Source of the DNA: Xiphias gladius
Taxonomy: Eukaryota > Chordata > Actinopteri > Istiophoriformes > Xiphiidae
NCBI RefSeq assembly: GCF_016859285.1
Contig: NC_053411.1
Location: 4,972,316-5,036,315 of the forward strand
Length of the DNA stretch: 64,000 bases
Direction: 5' to 3'
Below, piece after piece: positions 34,601-46,550 of the stretch. The notes under the pieces were generated by a model. That model ran no database searches. It saw only the letters and a list, made by a program, of their open reading frames with translations, and was not told the DNA's origin. How positions within the stretch are numbered: the first letter of the stretch is position 1; every line of letters starts with the position of its first letter. Position numbers and translations under genes: made by a program.

Positions 34601-36766
34601 GCTCAAAAGGGAGAACATCGGCCTCAGCTGACAGGACATGGCCCAACCGTTTACACAGGAAGGGGAAACACACATTAAAGGAAAAATAGAACATAATCAA
34701 ATGAGAAATAAACATTTTCCCATCACAATTAACAGTGTCATTACTCACATCTACTGATGTTGCAGCTACTTCCCCATTGTGCTGTTATTGTGTTTCATCA
34801 CTGAAACGTCTGCATTTCCCCGGCTGCAGTCATAATTGCTCAAAGCTCAAGACGCTCTGTGTAATTGAGCTGGGGCCACGGTTTGTCACGAGCGGAGGCA
34901 AACAGCCGCACTGTTCGAGCTGGTGTTTATGACGACATCACAACTACTGCGGCCACTCTGCTTGACTGAAAGAATTTAGTCACAAGCTCAACTCTCACGT
35001 TCCCGCCCCACAGAGGACAGCTTCTCGGAGAAACACTGCCTTATTCATGGTCATGTCATCTCTTCTTTTTTCACAACACTAAAAAAGAATGATCCGAGGT
35101 ACATATCCTAAGCTGTCAAGTTATCTAAAATATTAGTTAGCTCTCAATGGCTGTTAAACCGAATACTGTAAATGCAGTGTTGTGCTACCTGTTGAAATGA
35201 TGTAGCACAGCGACAGCCTTAGTGTAAGCAGCTCAAATGTTTCCTCTTAGAATTAATGTATTGTCAAGGTAAGGTAAAACAGGGAAGTCAATGTAATTTT
35301 TCCAAAAATCCAAAGCCCATGACACATTGCAAAGACATACTGTCCTCTGGACTTACACAAAGTGCTGCGGGTCAAGCCAGTTTTTTATATTAAAGGATCT
35401 GTTCCCCCAAATTCAAAAACCTTCATCACCAAAGCACCTTTTCCGCGAGGCCAAAACATATGGCTTATATGCTCACACTAAGCAGATCGATCGACCGGTT
35501 GTAATGCGGGTGCTCACACTGAATGTTAACACAGAGCCCTTGATCAGTTTTATTTACTGACAGTTCCAGTCAAAGTTTGATCTAACACGATGGCGGCGTC
35601 CTCAAAAATACTGGCAAAAATCTGCTATAAACAGAGATCAAGGAAAAAAACAATATGCCGCCATTCTTCTGTGAAAGTCTGTCTTATTTCTATCACAGCA
35701 CTTTCTCAGTCAATACACTTAGCTACTCCCATAATATGCAAATAAAATGTTTTCTCTTTCTTTTTTGAGCACAGCCATGTGGGAGATCAGATTACCAAAA
35801 TGTTCAAACTGCAAGACAGCCGCCCCAAATTTCTGACATGACAGAGATCCATTCAGGCAATTAGTCAGGAGCTGCAATCCCCTTCAAACTGAGCGCCTAA
35901 GATTAGTCAGGGGCAACCCGCTCCGGGGATAAAATCAGGCCTAATTTGTATGTATAGTCTTTGAGCAGCTTTAAACAGCGCTTTCCACCACTATTGTTAG
36001 AACATCAAATGAGGAAATATCTTCCGGAAGAATGATATTCATTCCATCAGTACAATGGAGCAAAACTTTACCAAGACACTTTGATAGTTTCTCCACTCAC
36101 CCAGTGTTGTATCAAACCATGCAGATGCACTTTATTTTTTTGTTGGAGTTTTGTCATGTCTGCCTCCAAGACTCCTGCCACCATCTCAAATCAATAGAGG
36201 TAAATGGAATTTCAAACGTGTTCATTGCAATGACAAGAAACAATGTCCAGCAATCCAGCTGAAAAGTACATGTACAGGTAATGATGCTCTTTTTTTTTTT
36301 GCATTTCTATCTTATTACCATATCTTATACATATATTATTATGTTATTCTGACTATGTGTTACCTGTATACCATATCGTTCTCTGACAGAAGCCCTCATG
36401 GCGAGAGAGGCCGGCGGAACACAGCCGATACAGTCCAGCAGAGGCAGGCAGGGACACGCACCCACTGCACTGGTCACCTTACAGGTAAACACTGGGAGGC
36501 AGCAAAGGGCAAAGCAGCCTGACGGACACACATATACAGCAGGTCAACTCAGAGTACACAAAAATGTAATCCAGCAATTCACAAAATGCACTTCTGCTGT
36601 TATACAGCTCTGACGGTCAGATATACAGTAAATCCACTGATATTTTGTCTAATACTGTATACTTACAGTCCCCTACGTCTTTATGGCACTCGCACAGCCC
36701 AGTGCTCCACTGACCTGCCTCATGAACACTGCTCTCCGGCTGGACCTGGACCACCCGTCGAGACAT
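31603..36766 (-). CDS. PLAC8/onzin-related (cornifelin-like) protein, copy A
   Basis: Three coding exons, 36667-36766, 36364-36518 and 31603-31767, join in phase to give 139 residues. Seen: QWSTGLCECHKDVGDC at the end of exon 1; CFALCCLPVFTCK, CPCLPLLDCIG and RASVRERYGIQ in exon 2; GSVWSDCLYGCCCYP and ISRELKRR in exon 3, followed by a Ser/Thr-rich tail of about 25 residues not found in copy B. Two in-frame ATGs occur (36781 and 36766); the second gives MSRRVVQVQ and lies after a possible acceptor CCAG. The first and second exons are strong PLAC8 matches. The third lies after a 4.6-kb intron that holds a solo LTR, so its assignment is slightly less certain, though its phase and motif order fit exactly. 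Confidence 0.8.
33973..34006. repeat. 17-bp direct tandem duplication
   Basis: GTGATGTGCACTGATCA occurs twice back to back. It lies in a stretch (about 33700-34210) that may itself be a decayed transposon end; no function is evident. Confidence 0.8.
34300..34735 (-). mobile_element. Solo LTR-like fossil in the PLAC8 copy A intron
   Basis: Read on the minus strand the stretch has the order expected of a long terminal repeat: a TG start near 34735, a TATATAAAG box near 34526, an AATAAA signal near 34350 and a CA end near 34305. No internal coding region is attached and no clear target-site duplication is visible, so this is a solo, probably old, LTR of a Gypsy- or ERV-like element. Family and exact ends are uncertain. 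Confidence 0.45.
34750..36360. other. Intron of PLAC8 copy A, no further feature
   Basis: AT-rich intron DNA. The stretch at 35390-35420 ('TTAAAGGATCTGTTCCCCCA') resembles a widespread fish repeat end. No exon is supported. Confidence 0.4.
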
Positions 36767-36769
36767 AGC

Positions 36770-39630
36770 TGGTCTGTGCATTCACGACCATAAAAGAGAG
36801 GCGGGGGCACAATTAAAATACCACCACATTAAAAAATGAGTTGTCGTAATGAGGAGATACTGTAGGGGAGCAGTTACATCCTGGTTAAAGAACATTTTTA
36901 GCCTATTAGGATACTTGTCAGGATGCACTGAATTGGGTTGAAATTCTCCATAAAATACCGATTTTTTTCTAATTTGAAAAACATGGAATGATGGAGGCTT
37001 GTTATGTGTTTTTCTTTATCATGCAACCCTGCCCATACAACCCAGTTACATTAGCAAAGACATTTTAAGGGCAACATACTGGTTTTCGGATTTTTGTTCA
37101 CTGTTCACAGCCAACAAAAAGTTTCAAAAAGAAAATGTCTGAAACTGTTTACTACCAACACATTTCATTTGCTCGCCTGCAGTATCTGCTCCTGGCGAAC
37201 TTCTTTTTTATGGTTATCTTTCAACAACTCAGAGTACAAGGTAAAGCTTAGTGAAAGCCCGTCCAGTGATGGAGGAAGTATCCTGATCCTTTACTGAAGT
37301 ATAATAGCAATAACAAACTTTAAAATAGTTTATTACAAGTAAAAGTTCAGCATTCAAGATATGATTTAAGTAAAAGTAAAGAAGTATTATGAGTAAATAT
37401 TACATAAAGTATAAAAAGCATAGGCAAGCTACTATTATGCTACTGAATGGAACCTGGAAATGTTATTATATATTTTAGTTTCAGTTTATTATTAGTAGTT
37501 TAATTCAAAACCACACATTGCTTTTTATAAGCTGATGATATAATTTGTATGTAAGATATTAATTTGTAAAGTAATGGAGTGAAATGTTGTTGAGGTAAAA
37601 GTATAAAGGGGAATATAATATAAATACTGAAGTAAAGCACAAGCACCTCAATATTATACTATATATTATACCACTGAGATTGCCTGATATTATTGGTTAT
37701 TGTTTGGTTATTGGTTAGGTTAACATCTCCTGATTTTGAAAAAAACAAGGAGCCAGGAATCCAGGAAGCACATATGTTTCCTCCAAAACATATACGGCAA
37801 AGCAAATTACCCGTAAATACAACTAATGTAAGATCTGTAGTAGATTGTGATCTGCCCCGTCTAACAAAATATGGATGCAAAGCATCAAACTTTGCATTCG
37901 TGACCCATAATTCTGGGCCATGACTGAAGCCAACATCCACAGGATGTCCACTATCTCAGTAAAAAGATAAGAGCGGCAATCCAGCGAGGTGCTTGCTAAG
38001 AAGAAACTTCCACGCCCCTCATTCAGAAAGGATGAAACACGGCTGTCCCCTGACCTGAGTTATTCTTTAGCCTTGCTCCTCAGCCACAAGCCAAACTCAG
38101 AGGACAGAAAAATTCCAGCTGAGCTTTCCTTTTTACTCTGGAGCCAGATCCAGACTGCTGTATTCTGAAGAATGATTTACATCACCTATCTAGGAAGAGT
38201 GAAGTCCGACTAGAAATATGTAACAAGGCTTGTTTTGACAAAGAATAGGTGACTTACTTGTTTAAAATTGTAGTTATCAAAATCCTTGGAAAAGCAGGCA
38301 CTGGACACAGTTTTGTTATCTGCTATGTTTGACTTTTTCTCTCTGTCTGTCTTCTCACTTTGACTTTCACATGTGTGCATGCTCTTTGTTTGACTGCAGT
38401 GTTTTGGTGTAAATATGAAACTGTCAGAGAAGATGGGTAAACAAGGCACTCTGTTGCCAAGACTGCTGACCGACAGTATTTTGAGCCCTCAGTGAGAGAT
38501 TAGCTGTGGTCCTGACTCCATGGATTTTAGTCAGCTTGTCAGAGTTTGCAGTATTTGCTTACCTAGGTAAGGTCAGTTCCAGTCTATCAGTTACTGTACC
38601 CTGTGAAGAGTATTTTGGTTTGAGAGTGAACGCCAGGGGACAGGAAACGTTAAGAAAGAGCCAAAAGAAATCACAAAATGTCATCACAGAACACTTTTGT
38701 AAACCAACTGTGACTGTCGTTGAACTTGTTTTGAAGTGAGCTATGTTGATGTTCCTTAGAAGTTGTTTTTTTTAGGATTCTGTTCAAGCATCTAGTAAAA
38801 TCACGCAATGTCTTACAACGTACCAGATTTAAAGCACAGGAATTGGACTAACATTGGAATTTCCCCACTTGAAATTGCACCACAGCTAAAGGTTTCCAGA
38901 AATCATTCTCACAGAAGCAGGGCTACATAGAATGCCCCTACTGTGATATCTGATTTCTGATCAGATCAGGAAAAGCCTGGTAGAATTAACCCTAACCCTA
39001 TCAAGCAAAGCCTGTCCCCTCTTCCATAAGGGCTGGGGCTGACACGTGGGATCATAAAGGAGATTAACCGAGGTGAGATTCTTTATACCGATAGAAGGTA
39101 GAAACCACTGCTACTCAAAAACCAGGACCTTATTATTCGCTGTGTAAACAATGATAATATATGTAAGAGGAGATAAAACAAGGTTGGGGGGGGGTTACGA
39201 GAAGAGACATTGCCTTTACTTGGTTACTTGAGAACCAAGACAAAAAGCTATCAGTTTATGTAATACAGTACATATGTCTGCAACCCTGATGAATATTTCA
39301 CAAGGACCTCAGCTAATGTTGTAATTTATTTCACAACCGTTATAGCAAATAAAGCTTTAAGGCAATAATTCCAATTTTTGGAGATCACAGCCAGTTAGCT
39401 TCCCTAGCTATAAAGACTGGGGGTGGGGAGGCAGCTAGCTTAAGAAATAGTCACATGGCATATAACCCCCCCCCCCATAAAACAGCAAATTGTTTTACAG
39501 TTTGATTTTTGTACAGATTAAACAAACAGGATGTTAAGTAGTGAGCTGTAGAGGAGCTGGTGGGTGGCTTTTGTTACCTCTGGACAGAGCCAGAGCCACG
39601 AACAAAGAAGCAAAACAAACTCTGTAATGG
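36770..39630. other. Intergenic between PLAC8 copy A and the secreted-peptide gene
   Basis: Contains the presumptive promoter of PLAC8 copy A and a second copy of the dispersed repeat at 37262-37672. A poly-C tract lies near 39469. No protein or RNA gene is supported. Confidence 0.45.
37262..37672 (+). repeat. Dispersed non-autonomous repeat (copy 2, related to 30600-31325)
   Basis: Begins GTCCAGTGATGGAGGAAGTA and continues through AAGTAAAAGTTCAGCATTCA to a stretch with GAAGTAAAGCACAAGCACCT. This is the same family of fish repeat as copy 1, strongly diverged. Confidence 0.5.
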
Positions 39631-39640
39631 AAAATATGTC

Positions 39641-39646
39641 TTTATT
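39641..39646 (-). terminator. Polyadenylation signal of the 83-aa peptide gene
   Basis: AATAAA on the minus strand about 207 bases after the stop codon at 39853-39855, a normal distance for a short 3' UTR. Confidence 0.55.
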
Positions 39647-39852
39647 TCCAAAAGGTCACAGACATCTATAGCACATTACAGGGATGGTGTTATGCATAAT
39701 GTGACGTAATGCCATGTGATGTTACGTTATGTTGTGACTGTTTGGTGACCTAGTGTTTTGATATGCTGTTTTTCATGTGACAATATGGAGCAAATCGGTG
39801 CTTTGATCTTGTGTGAATTATGCAGAATTGCATTATGAGAGCGTAATTCCAC

Positions 39853-40735
39853 TCATACCAGGGAGATTGGAAAACCAGGACGCCAAGAGGTGCAGACTGC
39901 CTGAAACTCTGGAAGATTAAGAGATTAAAAAAAAAAAAAAAAATGGTAATACATTAAATACCTTAACCGAATATTACCACAGACCCACACCCACACACAA
40001 CTTCATTTCACTTACTGTGTTGGTCGGCTTTGCTGCAGAAGCATTTGATCAGATCCATTTTCTCTTCATAGTTTGTGGGTAGGAGCGGGGTGCGACACTT
40101 TGTCATGCCATTGGGAAAAACTGCAACGATAACCGAGGTGGTCACTGAAATTCACACCGCACAAACTTGTTTGTCTGCCCTACTAGACAACACAGTAAAA
40201 TGGCAGGAAATTCAGGAGGAAGGGCCTCAAATTTATACCCAACCTCTGTCAAAATAGAAAACCCCAGCATAGTATCATAACAGCCCTGATTATTAGGCTC
40301 TTTCTTTATATATATATGTCTATTTTCACCATTGCAAATTTTTAGCCAAAAAGTATGACCAATGGACACGCACCTTTGCACCTGCACATGCGGATGTACT
40401 TTTTGGTCAAATGAAATCCAGCAGACGAAGCTTTACGAAGTGGAAAAAGACAAATAACAAGAAAATCATTTATGTGGAACCGTAATACATTATCCATCAA
40501 CTACGTGCAACCTTCCTGTCAAATACAAATTCACTTATTGACAGAGTGGTGGGTCGCAGTGTATATTTTACCAGCAGACTCAGTTTTTTGATCTGATGTT
40601 GGTGAGTGAAAGAGCACGAGATGATTCTGTGCAGCGAATATGAAAATACAAATTCTCCTCGTATTTACCTGTGCTGTCGGAGAAGCTGTCAACCAGAATG
40701 ATGAGCAGGAGAGTAACACCTGTGATCCTGGACAT
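39853..40735 (-). CDS. Predicted small secreted cysteine-containing peptide, 83 residues, unrecognised
   Basis: Three exons, 40669-40735, 40016-40144 and 39853-39908, with canonical donors (ACAG|GTAAAT, CACA|GTAAGT) and acceptors (TTTCAG|TG, TTCCAG|AG). Their lengths (67, 129 and 56 nt) sum to 84 codons with no stop until the last. Exon 1 encodes a signal-peptide-like start, MSRITGVTLLLIILVDSFSD. The rest has four cysteines (39, 57, 59 and 71) with the core KCRTPLLPTNYEEK, then IKCFCSKADQ, then VCTSWRPGF. A polyadenylation signal follows at 39641. The exon pattern (short signal exon ending in phase 1, then about 130 nt) resembles small cytokine or chemokine genes, but the cysteine spacing is not that of a chemokine. 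I do not recognise the family. Function unknown; probably extracellular. Confidence 0.62.
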
Positions 40736-40739
40736 GATG

Positions 40740-42890
40740 GCAGCAGCTCATGTATTCGCTTGTTCACTTTAAAGTGTTCAAATAATCCTACAGTGGAAGA
40801 GAAGACAGTTATATACCAGTCCAGACAGTCCTCATCCACGTGGTCCTGCAGAGTTCAATCTACAGGGAGATCAGTCTTGGCAAGTCTAAGGGGGGATTTT
40901 TCTTTTGTGCCATCTCAGTTCATGGGTTCATTCATAAAATGCGATGACTGTGGAGATAGCACTTTCCAAAGCATTCCAACACAGACAAACAGGTATATGA
41001 GATGTAACAAAACCGAAAATGTGAGTTGAAGTGTCACGTAAATTACAACCAGTATATTCTGGTAATATAATAGATGGGATCCCTGGCCTTTTTGGCACAG
41101 CGTACACTCACAACCCAATCAAATGGGCTCCAGTCATCTTACCTCTTTAGTAGAATAGATAAGCTTAATGGAACTGTTCCTTTGCATTTCACCCCTGAAA
41201 ACACAGAAGCTGTGGCAGATCCTAGGCTGCACATATGCATCCATACAAGACAGGAATTGTTGATACTTAGGATTGGTCTTTTGGTTCTTTTTTAGTACTT
41301 CTAGTCAAGTTTGCATCGAGACTACTACCACTTGGTGTGGCAGAATTTGGATTCTTATATATCTATATATCTGCTTTCTAACTGGTTTTCTTTACTTTTG
41401 CAATGTTAACGCGTGAAAACTGGGCCTGATCTGTACTAAAATCAGCCCCACACCAATTTGTCTGCTTTTGTCCCCCTAAACACAAATGTGTAGATATGTA
41501 TTTAGATTTTCAAGTTTCAAGCTAGCTGAGCTCCTCGACAATATTTCCATGTCCCCACTGGTAAATGCAGAAGTACCCCCTGGGGTAAAGATCACCGTGG
41601 TTGGAAATGACTGTATTAGATATAGCTCCGGCCTTTTCCATGTGTCACGATTCGTCTTTGGGCTCTCTTGCGCCCTCCTCTGGACCTACCATCCCCGCTG
41701 TAACGACTTTGGCCTCCGTCTCCTGCCACTCTCCACCCACCCACCGGATGCACTCAGACTTTCCTCCCTATCCCAATCACCTGAGCTTCCCTGCCCACTC
41801 ACACAGTGGTTCCCAGTTTCCTCATTATCCCAGCCTGTACTTACACCGGCCATTTCCACCAGCTCCTTGTCAGATTGTCTGCTTGTATCTCTGTATGTTT
41901 CCCTGTGTGCCTGCTATGTGTGTGTTATTAAAGTTCCTCCACTGCACCTGCCTGTGTGTCTGTGCTTGGGTCCTCTCTGCCTATACGGGGACAGGAATAC
42001 ATATTGCAAGCACAACATTAATACACTAATGCACTTTTATCGATCATTTATTGTTTCCAAACATTAAAATAATTGAATTTATGTTAGTGTAGCCAAATAA
42101 TTAACCCTTTAACATCTGGTTTTCCACATTCATTCCCTTCCTCCCTTAGTAGCTCTAAGGTAGAGAAGAATAATCAAATTCCACATTGTTGGATTATATA
42201 TAGGCCTATTCTGTATTCGTTTCTTCATTAAAGACAATGATCTTATTCCAGCTCCTATGATGTTCACAATGAGAGAAATATTCAAACGCAAGACTCCATG
42301 GTTTTATGGCTGCGTCATTCCATCAAATGTAAAAATTCTGGTTATCCTGGGCCTCATTTTATATGGATACACATTCCCCCAAAATTCAACCTAAAATATT
42401 TGATATCTCTGGAATCTTCGGGATCTCCACTGGAACTAAGAAAAACATTATGTGGGTTAAAACAATGTTTCACTGCAAAGCACGAGATCGTAAACACTGA
42501 ATGACTGGCCTATCCTTGAGGTTTCAGAAGTTAAGCTGTAGGATTTGACATCCCTTTGTCCAAATGAGCCCAGAGGTGACTAATCTGGATTAAAATGGGC
42601 ATTTTTATGCAACATAATTATAAGCAAAGTAAAGTTTTGCTTTTAACCCCTCTCTGGGTTGGGAAAGGGCTCAGAAACTGGTCAGAGTTAGGGTGAAGTT
42701 GGATTCAGATAAGTAAAGCGGAAACACACATCACTGGGGAAACAATGGCGAACGTTTTTAATAGTATTAAATTGATTCTCCCGTAGGATATTATGATATT
42801 ATATCTGTTTCTTTTTTTTTTCTGTATAGACTACATGCCTACAGGAAAGAGACCTGACTTGGGCTGCTGCCTCTGACATGCACCGTTACA
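40740..42890. other. Intergenic; LTR fossil inside
   Basis: Apart from the LTR-like fossil at 41643-41993, which explains the long open frames there, I see no gene. The far left part is the likely promoter of the 83-aa peptide gene. Confidence 0.45.
41643..41993 (+). mobile_element. Solo LTR-like fossil (Gypsy-type)
   Basis: Starts TGTCACGATTCG, is C/T-rich through the middle, has an ATTAAA signal near 41927 followed by CTGTGCTTGGGTCC, and ends ACGGGGACA. These are features I associate with LTRs of fish Gypsy-type retroelements. About 350 bp, no internal region attached, no clear target-site duplication; an old solo copy. Confidence 0.45.
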
Positions 42891-42929
42891 TGTGTTATAT
42901 ATGGGGCGGGGGGGGGGGGTTACTGAGCA

Positions 42930-43950
42930 GTGCCTGTCATTGGCTGCCGCCGGAGTCACTCTCTCATCACTGAAGGTGCGTAATTACGCACCGCGCCCTC
43001 TAAACTTTGGCACACCTCCGCTGTATAACCCCAAGTGGCTGCACCGTCGCCTCGATCAACCTCGCGGTGACGTGCAAATGCCGCTATGAGTCAAGACACA
43101 ATCCCAGGAAATCCCCGCGGCCGAGAGAACGACGAGAGGCCCCTTTAAATCGACGCTTCCTCGGTGCTGTGCCAGAAGAGAGAGAGCTCTGATAAACAAC
43201 AACACAGTTCTCAGAAGCCGCTTTTTACCGGATTCAGCTCTTAGCTGCGGCCTCGTTGAGGAAGAGGTGAGGTAATATTTATGTTATTTAACTATTTTTT
43301 TCTAAAAGGATTAAAGACAAGAAGGACCAGTAAGCCTAATGTTGCTTTTACCACCGGGCGGTAAAACACTTTATTATCGTGAGTGGACCAGTACAGAAGG
43401 CACGTTGTTGTACTGTTCAGCTATTGTAATGGCCAGGAAGGCAATTCCTACACCTGTTAGTACAAATACTGTGGAGAAAACATAGGAGTGCATCGTATAT
43501 GTCAGTGTAAAGAGCGGAGAAGTGTTTGTGCGCACTTTCCACAAACTGGCCGCTCCCTGACGCATGAGGGCTGTTCGTGACAACCGTGTTTGCTTTCGTT
43601 CACAGGCTACGAGGACTTTCCCTCAGTCATTTCCAGCGTTTTTGTCGTCCGTCCTCCATACATTCATTGTTGAATGCCATTGCGGAAGTGAGAAGCCCTT
43701 CGACGCGACACAAAGCTTGGACTGTGCGGACATCTAGCGGCCGATTAGGAGAAGGCGTCCCGTAGAGATGTACGGAGCTTCAGGTATCCCCGAGCTCATC
43801 CCGCCCAGCGGGCCGCCCCGGCAGCCCGGCCCGGCAGGGCAGTACAACCCGGGACACCCCCAGGTCAACGGCCACGGCGGCGGGCCCAACCCTCAGAGGC
43901 TGGGACAGAGGGCACCCAAACTGGGCCAGATTGGTCGGTCCAAGAAAGGT
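42930..43950 (+). promoter_or_regulatory. CpG-rich promoter region
   Basis: The densest CpG region in the window (for example around 43010-43150 and 43790-43900). It spans a probable 5' UTR exon ending near 43266 (AAGAG|GTGAGG), an acceptor near 43605 (TTCACAG|GC) and the first coding exon of the 86-aa gene. This is the pattern of a broadly expressed gene's promoter. Confidence 0.65.
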
Positions 43951-45028
43951 GAGTGATGTTTTTTTCTTTTTGTTTTAAAGCAGATGTTTGTCGGGCAGGT
44001 GCATGGAATAGCTGCCCTCGCAGCAGCTTATAATCCAGGGGTCTATATAAAAATGCACAAGACACTACAAAATGATGACACCATTACACACGGCTCACAA
44101 TCATATAATGACAATGACAGCGTTCAGCAGCTGCACACATACAGACACTAGGCTAACACAACAAATGAGAATAATAATGATATCCGTACAGCAGCCTGCA
44201 TACAGTACTACGACTTTAAAGTCTGCCCTCCCACCTATAACAGATAATTGTAAATGCAAAGAGGATGGGGTTGTTGTCATTATGATATTTGGATAAATAC
44301 AGGTAACGACCACAGCGACATGCTTTTAATAGCAAGTGGTCCCTATCTAAGGACAGAGGGACCAGCAGGGCCCCTGGACAGGACAGGAGCTTCAGGACAA
44401 CAGAGGGAATAGAATTTGTCGTTTTTTTGGGAAGCGACCCATTTAAAGAGAAAGGGAGAGGAGAGAATCTGCTCAACTAATGCAAGACAGAGGGGAGTTT
44501 AGGGTTTACGATGTGCATTACATGTAGACTAGAGCGCACAAGAAGGTTTGTTGGGATGCAGCGATCAACTGATCATTTGGAGAAAAATTAACACTACTTC
44601 TATCACTTAATAACGCATTTTTTAAAAATATACTTCCATAGTTTGCCTATGCCCAGAGAGCAAGAAGGAGAAGTTAGATTGGAATTTGGCGAGGAATATT
44701 TGGGGAATATTGATTTGATATTTCAAAACGTGGTTGATAGCACTCTAATGTCTCTGGGATAAATATGAAGCTAAAGCCAGCAGACAGTTAACTTATCTTA
44801 GCATAAAGACATAGCCAACAGTTGCTTTAAGAGTAATAATCTCTTAAAATGGATAAAATAGATGTATCAAAGCTTCATTTTGACCCAGCATCTAGTGTTT
44901 GGTTCAGTAGAACTGCACAATCCTGACCTTTTAACCCTTTTTCGTCAGTGGACTTGGACGATGAAGACCTGGATGACATCATGAACAACAATGGGCAGTG
45001 TCCTGTTTCCCTGTCGCCCATCTCCTAA
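43768..45028 (+). CDS. Small two-exon gene, 86-residue protein with acidic tail, unrecognised
   Basis: Exons 43768-43948 (donor AAAG|GTGAGT) and 44949-45028 (acceptor CGTCAG|TG) join in phase to give 86 residues. The first exon gives a Pro/Gly/Gln-rich, disordered-looking segment, MYGASGIPELIPPSGPP onward, ending with a basic patch APKLGQIGRSKK. The second exon gives VDLDDEDLDDIMNNN, then GQCPVSLSPIS and stop. There is no signal peptide or membrane segment, so it is probably cytosolic or nuclear. A CpG-rich promoter, a well-formed intron and an AATAAA at 46523-46528 all support a real gene. I do not recognise the family; the short acidic Asp-rich helix-like end could be a protein-binding motif, which is inference. 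Confidence 0.7.
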
Positions 45029-46550
45029 ACTTCACCATGAAGTGCCAAAAAAAAAAAAATTCCCCCGGGACGCCAAAACCTCCGCGTCAGTGATCTTGGC
45101 CATGATCCTGTCAAGTGTCCTACTGAAGCATCCGATGGCTCGACCAGGCACAACAACGGATCGTTTAGCGCCAGCTGAAGCCTAGGCCCTGATTGTACAT
45201 AGTGTTTATTTAACTTAACTTTGGTCAGACTGTGAACGAATTGCATTGCATCGCCCTCTACTCTATACCTCGGCAGGTGTTAGACCATCAGGACTTGAGA
45301 AAGATTTGGATGAAGTGTCTATATTTTTCGGCGCTTCTTAACAAGGGCTACATTTCTAAAGTTGCACTGAGCGAGTGGTTACATGAAAAGCAGCCTCTCA
45401 CCTCCCTGTTGACCGGTGAGGGTTACTGATTGTCTGCGGGGTGGCTGCGGGAGGGAAGACAAGCCTGTTAATGTGTATCACACAGGTAAAATATTAAGCT
45501 TTGGTTGTGCAGTGACTATCATTCTGTACTCTCACACTGATGCAAGTGGTGTACTATTATCCAGTGGGTGAAATCTCGCCATGTACAGAGAAAAAAAACC
45601 AACTACTGCTAATTATTTAATGTTTTAAAAAAAATGAAACACTTTGTTGTGTTGTTATGGCTTCTACATGATTTTTACTTGTTTCTGAATGGATATTGCT
45701 TCCGTCATCTATAACTGAGATTTATTATATTTCCAAATGGTGCACTTTGTGGGAATGCCTGTTATGTGCAGTGACATGTTGCAGAATTCTATGCATGGAG
45801 TCTGTTAAAGCATCAGAACATGTAACTGGTATCCTGTTATCAAGGGCTATGTAGTAGTATTTCAAACCACACCACCGTTTTGCTCTCGCGGATCGTGCAG
45901 AGTCGGTGTTTTTCTGAGCTCATTGTTGGCCTGGGCTGCGGACTCAGCAGTATAATGCCATAAACAACCACACAATTTATGGAGGTTTTGTTTGTTTTCA
46001 AAAGGCAGGCTTTCCCAGTTGGCCACATAACTGTGATAAAAGACGTGGACGGTTCTAAATGTTTTGGAAAAAAAATAGCCAAATGATATTTGATGCCCCA
46101 TCAGATAGACCATCAAAATACACAGCAGTAGTCTGTTTGTTGAGCTACACCCAGATGGCATCATAGTGTCGTTCAGGTTCAGATTGACTATTTAAAGATA
46201 ATGCCAACCTTTACTTTACAATTACAGTATACGGTGATGAAGACAAGCAGCCGATGATTAGCTCTTGTTACTGAGACAATCTTAACACTGATGTTGTTTT
46301 GGGTTTTTAAAGATTGCCTTGGAATGACGTATTATTGTCTCTAAAGGCTCACGCTGATGTCATGTTACCTGGTTGGCTGTGAAAATGTTACTAGTTCACT
46401 TCAATTTTTTGTGTCATAGAAGCACTGCATTTCACAGCTCATTCTCTGACTCAGAGATTGTTGTTTGGGTTATGGCTGCCGTTTGCATGGAAATGGTCGA
46501 CTTTTCATAATGCATCTCGGGAAATAAAAGATGAACCTTTGTGGAATCTT
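45029..46550 (+). other. Probable 3' UTR of the 86-aa gene
   Basis: Sequence from the stop codon to AATAAA at 46523-46528. Short open frames on either strand here have no supporting features. Confidence 0.45.

Noticed and set aside
41486-42067. 193-codon plus-strand frame
   Set aside because: It lies across the solo LTR-like fossil, whose C/T-rich DNA has few stops; the translation resembles no protein.
45862-46164. 100-codon minus-strand frame
   Set aside because: I considered a transposon-derived fragment, but saw no motif strong enough, and it lies in the probable 3' UTR of the 86-aa gene.
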